Assembly (NCBI RefSeq): GCF_009766065.1
Contig: NZ_LMUE01000012.1
Coordinates: 124,001 to 188,000 of the forward strand
From: Dyella sp. S184
Lineage (GTDB): Bacteria > Pseudomonadota > Gammaproteobacteria > Xanthomonadales > Rhodanobacteraceae
Direction: 5' to 3'
Length of the DNA stretch: 64,000 bases
Below are positions 1 to 8,600 of the stretch, piece by piece (the first letter of the stretch is position 1; each line of letters starts with the position of its first letter). The translations under genes and the position numbers were made by a program. The notes below the pieces were generated by a model. It saw nothing but the letters and a program-made list of their open reading frames with translations. It did no database searches and had not been told where the DNA came from.

Positions 1-1065
1 TATTTCTTTGCACCTGATCGCACGAACGCGCGACTGGATGCGGCGAAGACCGCCGCCGATCGCGCCCTGGAGCTGCAACCGAATCTGGGCCAGGGACATT
101 ACGCGCTGGGGTTGTATGACTACTGGGGGCATCGGGACTATGCCGGTGCCACCACCCAACTGGAGCTGGCTCGGCGCGCATTACCCAGCAGTGCCACCGT
201 GGAACTCATTATCGCCGCGATCGCCCGGCGCCAGGGTCACTGGGATGAGGCGGTGGCGCTGTTTCACACCGCCACCGTACTTGATCCACATAGTGAATTT
301 GCGTTCGACCAACTCGCCGTGACCTATGAAAGCATGCATCGCTACGCAGATGCCGACCTGGCCTATGCCGGTGCCATCGCGGTGAGCCGGGATCCCGTCG
401 CCAATCGCGTGGCGCAGGCCTTCAATCGCCTGATGTGGAAGGGTGATCCGACACCGCTGCACGCCGCGCTGGCCGCGCTCGCGCCGGGCAGCGATGCCTA
501 CACCAGCAATATCATGACCATGTATTTCGAGCACTGGTTGGCGCGCGATTATGCCGGTGCCATCAAGATAGCCGAGGCGGACAAGGCCGATGACTGGGCC
601 GACCCGAACAACATTGTTCTGCCCCGACACCTGTATGTGGCGTGGGCCTTGCAGGCGGCGGGAGACACGGCCAAGGCGACGGCGACGTATGCCGAGGTTG
701 CGGCGCGCATGCGCACCGCCCTCGTCGAGCGACCGGACGACGCGGACCTGCATCTGGCTCTGGGATTTGCGTATGCCGGGCTCGGCCGAAAACCCGAGGC
801 TGTCGCTGAAGGTGAGCGTGCCGTCGCCTTGATGCCGGTCAGCAAGGATGCCCTCACCGGACCGGATATGCTCGCGGCGCAAGCGCAACTGTATGTGCGG
901 GTTGGTCAGCCCGAGCAGGCCATTGCCCTGATTGGGCATGTGCTGTCCATACCTAATGGCGCCCCCCTCTCGAGTGCGTTGCTCCGGCTCGACCCAGCCT
1001 GGGATCTGCTGCGCGACGATCCACGCTTCAAGGCGCTGCTGTTGAAGTACCCCAGCAGCGGCTAG
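1..1065 (+). CDS. TPR-repeat protein, C-terminal part (5' end outside window)
   Basis: The reading frame is open from the first base and ends at TAG 1063-1065, leaving about 354 residues. The sequence is a chain of helical TPR-type repeats (A-x-x-LE-L/A-P patterns, for example near residues 24-60, 64-100 and 235-265). It ends in a segment of the form LLRLDPAWDLLRDDPRFKAL, which is common at the C-terminus of TPR proteins fused to an N-terminal winged-helix (CadC-like) or kinase/cyclase domain. The N-terminal domain is missing here, so the effector function cannot be told. Both the fold and the fusion idea rest on family knowledge. It may be a regulator of the receptor locus that follows, but only its position suggests this. 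Confidence 0.8.
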   Translation, partial: YFFAPDRTNARLDAAKTAADRALELQPNLGQGHYALGLYDYWGHRDYAGATTQLELARRALPSSATVELIIAAIARRQGHWDEAVALFHTATVLDPHSEFAFDQLAVTYESMHRYADADLAYAGAIAVSRDPVANRVAQAFNRLMWKGDPTPLHAALAALAPGSDAYTSNIMTMYFEHWLARDYAGAIKIAEADKADDWADPNNIVLPRHLYVAWALQAAGDTAKATATYAEVAARMRTALVERPDDADLHLALGFAYAGLGRKPEAVAEGERAVALMPVSKDALTGPDMLAAQAQLYVRVGQPEQAIALIGHVLSIPNGAPLSSALLRLDPAWDLLRDDPRFKALLLKYPSSG

Positions 1066-1176
1066 CCTGCCGTTCGCACCGCTCCACACCACACCACACC
1101 AATCCAGGCCAGTGCGTGGACACCCTTCTGATGGACCTCCAGGTTCTTGGTTTGGGCCTCGAAAACCTCCCAGGGA

Positions 1177-1214
1177 CGTTATCCCGGCCGCTATCAACAA
1201 CCGCCGGGATAACG
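1177..1214. repeat. Inverted repeat, 12-bp perfect stem
   Basis: CGTTATCCCGGC (1177-1188) pairs exactly with GCCGGGATAACG (1203-1214) across a 14-nt loop. Outer arms AAAACCT (1162-1168) and AGGTTTT (1226-1232) can extend the structure. There is no run of T after it, so it is not a classical intrinsic terminator. It could still end the upstream TPR transcript or bind a protein. Confidence 0.6.
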
Positions 1215-1297
1215 CGCCTGATAAAAGGTTTTGGAGGCTCCTTGCCATGAAAAATTCAAGCTTCCTCCTTCCCGGCAGTTATTCCGTTTTTCCGGTC

Positions 1298-1444
1298 TAG
1301 TGGTCATGGAAAACTTGAAGAAAAGTGGTTATATCGAACTTTGTCTCACTTGGGTCAGGTTGCCTGCCATTAATGGAAACTGGTCCTATCCGAACCGAGT
1401 CAAAGTGGATATATGAAATCACTTTTCGTTTAGATATCGTGAAT
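1298..1444 (+). repeat. Duplicated upstream element, copy A (before TBDR1)
   Basis: Aligns without gaps to 4951-5097 at a constant offset of 3653. The left end (from TAGTGGTCAT) and the right end (AAAGTGGATATATGAAATCA, then a TTTAGATATCGT block) are the best conserved. The middle ~35 nt keep their length but not their sequence. Each copy contains the motif AGTGG(A/T or C)TATAT twice, about 78 nt apart. Because both copies precede a TBDR, a shared promoter or operator cassette is the simplest reading. That is inference. Confidence 0.75.
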
Positions 1445-1546
1445 ACCTGTTAAAAATGATATTAAGCGTTTTGAATAATTGGTGATAAGTCTATTGAGCC
1501 GCCGTTCTCGACAATTGCTGCTTTATTAGAAGTGGGATAGGGGGCG

Positions 1547-1636
1547 ATGGCGGATCATATTTCAAGTAATTACGCGGCTCGCGAATATTCGAAAATGATT
1601 TTGTTTGCGAGAATGTCTTGTGGTCGGCTTTTCTGA
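1547..1636 (+). pseudogene. 29-codon ORF, possible decayed HTH ORF or leader peptide
   Basis: ATG 1547 follows a purine-rich GATAGGGGGC ribosome-binding-like sequence and the frame closes at TGA 1634-1636. Its place (about 100 nt after element copy A, before TBDR1) mirrors that of the intact 87-aa HTH gene after copy B. Common DNA anchors (GGGGC, CATATT, AAAATG) keep nearly constant offsets of 3690-3694 between the two. It may therefore be a degenerate copy of that gene, or alternatively a leader peptide. The alignment was made by eye only. Confidence 0.3.
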
Positions 1637-1820
1637 TATCGAACAGAGCATGGCTTTATTGTGTCGACATTAAATGCCTGCATCAGAAACTCGCTTGCAC
1701 AAAATAAAATCGACAATGAGACTGCATCGACTCCGCATTGAAAATGCGTGCTGGTGGGGATTGTTCAAGGTGCGTGCACCGGCCTCAATCATCTTTCCTA
1801 AATCCGGGGGAATATGGATA

Positions 1821-4670
1821 ATGATCAAGTCGAAATTGACGGTTGCCGTGATGGCAACCCTGGCGCTTGGCTATACCTCTGCCTATGCGCAGTCGGCCCA
1901 GACCGATGCATCCCAGCAGAGCACATCCCAGCAGAGCACCGATCAAGCGCCGGACACCGCCAACGCCAAGAAGCTGCAGGCGGTCACCGTAACCGGCTCG
2001 CTGATTCCGCAGACGCAAATTGAGACGGCAACGCCCACAGTGACCATCACGGCGGACCAATTGAAGGCGCGTGGATTTGCCACGGTGGCACAGGCGCTAC
2101 AGCAATCTTCCAATGCGGTGGGCAGCGTGACAGGCCCTGAGGCTGTAGGAACTTTCACACAGGGCGCGCAGACGCTTAGCTTGTTTGGTCTATCACCCGG
2201 CTACGTGAAGTACCTGATCGACGGCCGCCCGATGGGCAATTTCCCCGCGCTCTACAACGGCAGCGATGTTTTCAACAATCTGAGCAGCATTCCGGTCGAG
2301 ATGGTCGACCACATCGACATCCTGCCGGGCGGGCAGTCGTCATTGTACGGTTCGGACGCGATTGCGGGCGTGATAAATATCGTGCTCAAGAAAAAGATCG
2401 ACGCACCGGTGCTGGACGTGCGCTATGGCTGGAACAGCAACGGCGGCGGTGCGGCGCGCCGGGGCTATCTGGCCGATAGTTTCAATGTCGGCAAATTCAA
2501 CCTGATTGCCGGCGTGCAATTCGAGAGTACACAGCCTATCTGGGCCTACGATCGGCCGCTGACCGCCCAGGCTGATCTTGATGCCGTTGGCGGACCCATC
2601 GCGGAGCGGGATTATTTGGCCACTGATCCCACGCTGGGCATTGATAGCTATAAATTCGCGGATCCCAACAATTGCGCCAACACGACGGCTGGGTTCGGCG
2701 GAACGACGGGGTACAGGTATCGCGCCAATAGCGGAAATTATTGCGGGTCGTACTACGGGGAACAGGCTTACGTCACGCTGGCCAATGAAAGCAAGACCGC
2801 AAACCTGTATACACACGCAACCTTTGACGTCAACGATAACCTGCAGTTGTACAGCGACCTGCTCTACAACTACCAGGAGCAGAAATACCAGCCGGGAGGG
2901 GCCGCCGACTGGCTGACTTCAAGTTCAGGCCTGACATTTTACGACCCCATCCGGGCTCAGTATACGGATCTGCAGCGTATCTTCTCGCCGGAAGAAGTGG
3001 GTGGCTACCAGAACTCCATGAACAAGCAGATTGAAAACGCCTATATGTTCAGTCTGGGTGGAAAAGGCACGTTCGGGCAGTCGAACTGGGACTACGATCT
3101 GGGCTTTACGCATTCCAACGACAAGACCGACGAACGTGATTACGTCGCTTTCACGAATCCCATCAATACCTTCTTTACCAATCGTGTGCTGGGCCCGGAC
3201 TTGACATCGACCCTGGGGCCGGATCCCGATGGTTATGGGGTACCCGTCTTCGAGCCCAACTACGCCGCTTTCTATACCCCGATTACGCCAGCGGAATATC
3301 ATAGCTTCACCGGTTATGCCACGACATTGGGCAAGACCTGGGACAATATGTTGCGCGGACAGGTGACTAATGCCTCGCTATTCACCTTGCCAGGCGGCGA
3401 TGCCGGCCTCGCGGTCGTGCTGGAAGGAGGCAACCAGGGCTGGGGCTATGTGCCGGACCCGGGTTATTTCAATGGAGATATCTACAATTATACCGCGGAC
3501 CAGGGTGCGGGGCATCGCTCGCGCTATGCCGCCACGACCGAGTTGAATTTTCCTCTGCTGCAGCAGCTGACCGTGGATGTATCCGGTCGTCAGGACGGAT
3601 ACGAAGTATCCGGCCACCAGGTTAAGCACAATACGTATACGGTGTCACTGGAATATCGCCCTTTCGAGAGTCTGTTGCTCAGGGGCAAATACGGCACGGC
3701 GTTCAAGGTGCCCACCTTGGCTGATGAGTATTCCGGGCCGAGCGGCTACTACAGCACGGTCACCGATTACTACAACTGCGCTAAGTTGGGGTTCACGGGC
3801 CCCACCTTGGGCCAGTGCCCGGGCGTCTATTCTCAAGCAAGCTATTTCAATAGCACCTCGGGCAATGTCAATCTGAAGCCGATCACGGCGAAAGACTGGA
3901 ATTATGGCGTCGTATGGGCGCCGACATCGAAGCTCTCGGTGACCGTCGATTATCTGCACTTCGACATCCGCAACGAAGTGGGGACGGTGCCACCGGACAC
4001 GATTTCACAGGAGAATTCCCTTTGTCTGCAGGGGATTCTTAATCCCACTACGCCGAGTTGCATCAATGCGATCAACGCGATTACGCGCAATCAATTCGGT
4101 ACGATTGAGGATATCTACACGCCGAATCAGAACATAGCGCGGGAACGGGTCAATGCCATCACCGCCAATCTGAATTATCAAGTAGATATTGGCATCTATG
4201 GCAGCTTGTCGTTCTCCGGTAGTTACAGCGACGAGCTGAAGCATGAAGAGCAGCCGCTCGCGGGCGACCCGTTCATCAACTACCTGGACAGCCCGCTGTA
4301 CAGTACCGACTTCAAGACCAAAGCCAATGCCTCGGTGACCTGGAGCCTAGGTGAATGGACCGCCACGTTGTTTGCCAACCGTGATGGTCGTTCGCCTAAC
4401 TATCTGGCAACCACTCTTGATAATTATTCATCGCCCGGTACGGGTTATCTGGCAGCTTGGGTTACCTATAACGGCAGCGTGCAATACAACCCGACGAAAA
4501 ATCTGACGCTGTCCTTCCTGGTGAACAACTTGTTCAACAAGATGCCGCCAGTGGATAACAGTTATCCGGGCTATGTATTCGGCCCCTACAACTCAGCGAA
4601 TTACAGCGTATATGGGCGCCAGTTGTATCTGGAGGCGACGTACAAGTTCGGCAACCGCTCTGCCCAGTAA
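1821..4670 (+). CDS. TonB-dependent outer-membrane receptor (TBDR1)
   Basis: A 949-residue receptor. An N-terminal signal peptide (MIKSKLTVAVMATLALG, predicted cleavage after AYA near residue 23) leads into a Gln/Ser-rich spacer. Then comes VTVTGSLI and a plug domain (about residues 45-190) with the typical DILPGGQSSLYGSDAIAGVI stretch, followed by a long beta-barrel domain. The ATG at 1821 is preferred because the frame upstream (open to 1674) would bury the signal peptide; GGGGG at 1806-1810 can serve as ribosome-binding site. It acts as an active importer in the outer membrane, powered by TonB-ExbBD. The substrate is unknown; the VTGSLI class in Xanthomonadales and Caulobacter takes up sugars, peptides or chelates. 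An intrinsic terminator follows. Confidence 0.93.
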   Translation: MIKSKLTVAVMATLALGYTSAYAQSAQTDASQQSTSQQSTDQAPDTANAKKLQAVTVTGSLIPQTQIETATPTVTITADQLKARGFATVAQALQQSSNAVGSVTGPEAVGTFTQGAQTLSLFGLSPGYVKYLIDGRPMGNFPALYNGSDVFNNLSSIPVEMVDHIDILPGGQSSLYGSDAIAGVINIVLKKKIDAPVLDVRYGWNSNGGGAARRGYLADSFNVGKFNLIAGVQFESTQPIWAYDRPLTAQADLDAVGGPIAERDYLATDPTLGIDSYKFADPNNCANTTAGFGGTTGYRYRANSGNYCGSYYGEQAYVTLANESKTANLYTHATFDVNDNLQLYSDLLYNYQEQKYQPGGAADWLTSSSGLTFYDPIRAQYTDLQRIFSPEEVGGYQNSMNKQIENAYMFSLGGKGTFGQSNWDYDLGFTHSNDKTDERDYVAFTNPINTFFTNRVLGPDLTSTLGPDPDGYGVPVFEPNYAAFYTPITPAEYHSFTGYATTLGKTWDNMLRGQVTNASLFTLPGGDAGLAVVLEGGNQGWGYVPDPGYFNGDIYNYTADQGAGHRSRYAATTELNFPLLQQLTVDVSGRQDGYEVSGHQVKHNTYTVSLEYRPFESLLLRGKYGTAFKVPTLADEYSGPSGYYSTVTDYYNCAKLGFTGPTLGQCPGVYSQASYFNSTSGNVNLKPITAKDWNYGVVWAPTSKLSVTVDYLHFDIRNEVGTVPPDTISQENSLCLQGILNPTTPSCINAINAITRNQFGTIEDIYTPNQNIARERVNAITANLNYQVDIGIYGSLSFSGSYSDELKHEEQPLAGDPFINYLDSPLYSTDFKTKANASVTWSLGEWTATLFANRDGRSPNYLATTLDNYSSPGTGYLAAWVTYNGSVQYNPTKNLTLSFLVNNLFNKMPPVDNSYPGYVFGPYNSANYSVYGRQLYLEATYKFGNRSAQ

Positions 4671-4693
4671 TTGCCAGAGTCTGATTGCAATTC

Positions 4694-4722
4694 AAATGGC
4701 CCGGCCTTCGCGGGCCATTTTT
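4694..4722 (+). terminator. Rho-independent terminator after TBDR1
   Basis: ATGGCCCG (4696-4703) pairs with CGGGCCAT (4711-4718) around a 7-nt loop, followed by TTTT. AA/TT pairs extend the stem outward. It starts 23 bp after the TBDR1 stop codon. Confidence 0.85.
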
Positions 4723-4804
4723 ATGCATGTGTATTGGCCTCTATAGCTTGTGAGATGCCCATCTACCAGCCCACCCCCTCGACAGTGACCCCTGCCTCGG
4801 ACTG

Positions 4805-4849
4805 CTACAGATTGAACGCAATCTGCTCTTCGGTGAACTTCGACTTCTT
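4805..4849 (-). pseudogene. IS3-family orfA relic (N-terminal 14 codons)
   Basis: On the minus strand the sequence reads KKSKFTEEQIAFNL followed by a stop. KKSKFTEEQIA is the characteristic N-terminus of OrfA proteins of IS3-family (IS407/IS1136-like) transposases; the frame is then lost and the start codon position carries ATA. No OrfB or terminal inverted repeats were found. It is a scar of an old insertion, identified from a short match, so confidence is moderate. Confidence 0.45.
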
Positions 4850-4950
4850 TATGGCGGCAGACTTCCTTTGGGCCTGAGTATCGCCGAATCTCTCTACTTC
4901 CGGGTCGTGATATTTCGAGGGGCGGTACCTAATGGTATTCGGCTGTCTGA

Positions 4951-5097
4951 TAGTGGTCATAACGAAATTGAAGAAGAGTGGCTATATAGGACTTTGCCCG
5001 ACGTTGTTCCGGGTGCCTTTACTTTTTGATGACTGGTCATACCCAGACTGAATCAAAGTGGATATATGAAATCACTGTTCGTTTAGATATCGTAAAT
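4951..5097 (+). repeat. Duplicated upstream element, copy B (before HTH gene and TBDR2)
   Basis: Second copy of the element at 1298-1444, colinear over ~147 bp with conserved ends. The block from 5053 to 5096 (TCAAAGTGGATATATGAAAT onward) is nearly identical to copy A. It lies about 140 nt before the HTH ORF and about 600 nt before TBDR2. Confidence 0.75.
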
Positions 5098-5239
5098 GCG
5101 AGGTAACAACGAAAGAAATGCATTTCAAGTGAATCATTATCTCGTGATCAAGCCCAATTTGCGTCCGGCATCAATGGTCACGATATAAGCGCTTAATCGA
5201 ATAGTTGCTTGCTGCCGGTTGATAAGGAAGGGGGCATGA

Positions 5240-5503
5240 ATGCGTCCGACATATTATCCAGAAGAACTGAAGGCTGAAGCCATAAAAATGGTTGTGGAGC
5301 GCCATCTCCCCGCGTCCGTGGTTGCGTCGAGACTTAATGTTCGAACCGACGCGGTTCGAGTATGGGTGAGAAGGTTTCGTTTCAGCAGTAGGCCATTGCC
5401 TGGCGCCGAATTTCACCGCCTGAAGGTAGATCTTCATGAGGTGGCTGTCGAGCGCGATGCTTTAGTTAGTCTGGCGGCCCGCTTGCTTGCCAAGTTTGGT
5501 TGA
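5240..5503 (+). CDS. Orphan OrfA-like helix-turn-helix protein (IS3/HTH_Tnp_1 type)
   Basis: An 87-residue protein. The first ~45 residues match the transposase OrfA HTH pattern (YYPEELKAEAIKMVVE, then ASRLNVRTDAVRVWVRRFR). Residues ~55-87 form a heptad-like helix (HRLKVDLHEVAVERDALVSL) resembling the leucine-zipper tail of OrfA. The ATG at 5240 has AAGGAAGGGGG a few bases upstream. Size and architecture are those of a complete OrfA, yet no OrfB and no IS ends follow; TBDR2 begins 193 bp later. It is either a stranded transposase fragment or a domesticated DNA-binding protein for the receptor locus. Synteny with the decayed ORF at 1547 favours a stable module, which is inference. Confidence 0.7.
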   Translation: MRPTYYPEELKAEAIKMVVERHLPASVVASRLNVRTDAVRVWVRRFRFSSRPLPGAEFHRLKVDLHEVAVERDALVSLAARLLAKFG

Positions 5504-5696
5504 CGGCTTGCCAGTGCCGGCCTGCATTAACGATCTGGCTGCCCGTTATCAATGATGGCTGCTCCGGCTGAAGCAGCCAGGTATCGATGACGGCCGCAAC
5601 CACATTTACTTTACTGATATATGGCTTCGATGAAGAGGCCGAAAAACGATCAGGGTGGCAGCTATTCCTGGTTCATGAAAATCATCGGAGGGTGTC

Positions 5697-8600
5697 ATGA
5701 AATTTGGGGTCAAGAGACTTTCTTCGGCAGTTCGGATCGCCCTTTCTCTCGGCGCGGTTACTGCCATGGGTATCACCACCAGCGCATTTGCCCAGACCGT
5801 CGGCAATCAGCCTGCGACGCAGAATTCCAGCAACGCGCAAACGTCGGATCAAGCCAATCCTCCAAAAAAAGTAGCTACCTTGCAGACGGTTGTGGTCACC
5901 GGTTCGCTGATCCGCCGCGTGGATCTGGAAACCTCCAATCCGGTGGTCACGATTGACCGCGCGCAGATCGAGGCGACTGGCAAGATGACGCTGGGCGACC
6001 TGGTACAGGATCTGCCGGCGATGACAGGCGGCAACACCAATCCGCAGGTCAACAACGGCGGCGGTACTGGCGCTTCCACCATCAACCTGCGTGGTCTTGG
6101 TGCAAAACGTACCCTGATTTTGGTCGATGGTCAGCGTGTGATTAGTTCCATCGGCACGGTTACTTCGACCGAAGGTGAATCGCCGGATGTGAACGCCATC
6201 CCGGCTGCCATGATCGATCGCATCGAAGTATTGACCGACGGCGCTTCGGCGACCTATGGCTCTGATGCGATCGGCGGCGTGGTGAACTTCATCCTGCGCA
6301 AGGACTACCAGGGCGCGCAGTTCACGGCCAACGTCGGCGAATCCGACCACAACGACGGTGACCAGTCGGGCTACAGCTTCACTTTCGGACAGACGTCCGA
6401 CAAGGGAAGCATCATGGGCGGCATCGAATACAACAAGCAGGACGGCGTGGAAGCGGGCAACCGCAGTTTCTCCAAGAACGCGGTGTCGATCTATGGCACC
6501 AATGGCACGGGCCCGAGCGCGCCGCAGCCGGTGACCGCCCACGTCGGTGGATCATCGTCTTCACCCTACGGTCATATCCAGGTCACCGGCACCCCCGTGC
6601 AGGGACTTTTTGGTTGCAGCTTCGTGGCGCTTAACCCGGGTGGCAACAGCGCAGACGTCAACACTTCCAACTACCACTGCTACCAGGACAACGGCCCGAA
6701 CAGCGACAAGTACAACTACGCGGCGGTCAACCTGATCCTGACCCCGCAGGAGCGCACCAACGCGTTCCTGATGGGCACCTACAACCTGAGCGACAACGTT
6801 CAGGCCTACATGAATGCCTACTTCAACAAGACCTCGTCGAATTTTCAGCTGGCCCCTGGCGTCTACGGCGACCAGCCTTATGTCGCCGCCAACACGATCA
6901 TCGATGTCAACAATTACTTTAACCATTTTGGCGCCACCTTCAGCAGCGCCGGCCCGACCTACAACGCTCGTCTGGCCTCCCTCGGCAACCGTGTGGCGAC
7001 GTTTGGTTCCAACACCGGTCAGGTCAATCTCGGCTTGAAGGGCACTTTCTCGTTATTCAGCCAGGACTGGAACTGGGATGCCGGCCTTGACTATGGCCAT
7101 TCGGGCGCGGTCACCACGACCTTGAATCTGCCGAATGCAGGCAAGCTGTACACGGGCCCCTCCTACATGTCAGCCACAGGCCTGGCGTGCGGAACGGCGG
7201 CGGCTCCTATCGCCTGCCCGGCTGGAATCACTTCGACGGCTTTGGGGTTCAATCCGTTCGACCTGTACTCACCGGGTTCGGTCGCTGCGCTGAAGGCAGC
7301 CGCGGCACCGGCCGTCACCAATGAATATTCGAGCCTCAAGGAGTGGCACGCAGGCATCAATGGTGGCCTGTTCAGCCTGCCCGCGGGCACGGTGCAATTG
7401 GCGGCTGGTGTCGACTATCGCCAGGAATACCTCAACTCGAACGTGGATCCACTGCTGGCATTCGACCCGGTCGCCGGTACCTGTGTGCTGGGTAGCCAAT
7501 GTGTCTCGGCCACGCGTGGCGGCTATAACGTGAAGGAGGTCTTTGCGGAAACCTTGATTCCCATTCTTAGCGAGCTGCCGCTTATCAAGTCGCTGAACGC
7601 AACCATCGGCGATCGCTACTCGCGTTACGACAATGGCTACGGGAGCACCAACAACTTCAAGTTCGCGGTGGAGTACAAGCCGATCGACGATCTGTTGCTG
7701 CGTGGCACCCTGGCGAACGTGTTTCGTGCCCCCAATCTCGCGGAGGCATTCAATGGGGCGGCGGCCGACGCACCGAAGCTGTCAAACGATCCCTGCAATG
7801 GCTATACCGGCACGCCGGTCAACCCCGCCTGCGTCAATGTGCCGACGAATGGCACTTTCATCAACCAGGCCGTCGCCGCCAACAACCAGATCACCGGCAT
7901 TCTGTCAGGCGCCCAATTCGCCGGTATCCAGCTCAAGCCTGAGCAGGGCAAGTCGTTTGACTTCGGCGCGGTCTACAGCCCGTCGTGGGCACCAGGCCTG
8001 TCAACCACGGTTGATTTCTGGCATGTGTATCTCAACAACACCATCACCACGGTTGATGCGCAGAGCGTCCTCGATGTCTGCGCCGCTGGCAACCTCGCGT
8101 TCTGCTCGCAGATTCATCGCAATCCGGTCGTCGGACCCAACCAGGGCCAGATCCTGACTATCGGCGAGCCAACCGCCAACTTGGGTACGCTGAATACCGG
8201 CGGCGTCGACTGGTCGGTAGCCTACAAGTTGCCCGAATTCTCCTTCGGTAAATTCACGCTCGGCATCAACGCCACCTACCTCAAGTATTACAACCTGCAG
8301 ACTGCCCCGGGTACGGCGGGCAACACGACCTATACCGATGCGGGCCATTTCCTGTCATACGGTTCGGCGCAGGAAGCGGCCTGCCCGGGCGAGGGCACCT
8401 GCCTGTTCCCGCGCTGGCGTGCCCAGGGTTTCGTGAACTGGCAGCTGGGTAATTGGGATGCCTCCTGGCGCATGCGTTACATCGGTCGCTTCCAGATGGG
8501 TTCGGCGAGTCCGTCGCAGGATGTGTTCCCGGATGGCCAGTGCTATTACCAGGGCAAGCCGAATCCGGCGGGCGGCGTTTATCACTGCACCATCACCGGT

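Larger units (their letters stand above)
1066..1820. other. Long intergenic region upstream of TBDR1
   Basis: About 755 bp without a convincing full-length gene. It holds a strong inverted repeat (1177-1214), the first copy of a duplicated ~147-bp element (1298-1444) and a 29-codon ORF with a Shine-Dalgarno-like sequence (1547-1636). The part from 1300 to 1800 is clearly more AT-rich than the genes around it, as expected for a promoter and leader region or for acquired DNA. Nothing else was recognised. Confidence 0.6.
4671..5239. other. Intergenic region between TBDR1 and the orphan HTH gene
   Basis: About 570 bp holding the TBDR1 terminator (4694-4722), a short minus-strand IS3 orfA relic (4805-4849) and copy B of the duplicated element (4951-5097). 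A ribosome-binding site AAGGAAGGGGG (about 5224-5234) serves the next gene. The remainder is AT-rich with no gene seen. Confidence 0.6.

Noticed and set aside
181-1248. 355-codon open frame antisense to the TPR gene
   Set aside because: Arg/Gly/His-rich shadow typical of high-GC DNA, no domain, fully antisense to a credible TPR frame.
4671-4877. 68-codon plus frame right after TBDR1
   Set aside because: Starts over the terminator hairpin and runs antisense to the IS3 relic; no ribosome-binding site.
5240-5503. Complete insertion sequence
   Set aside because: No OrfB, no terminal inverted repeats and no target duplication visible around the OrfA-like gene.
5682-6542. 286-codon minus frame over the TBDR2 5' end
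   Set aside because: Covers the ribosome-binding site and signal peptide of TBDR2; no domain.
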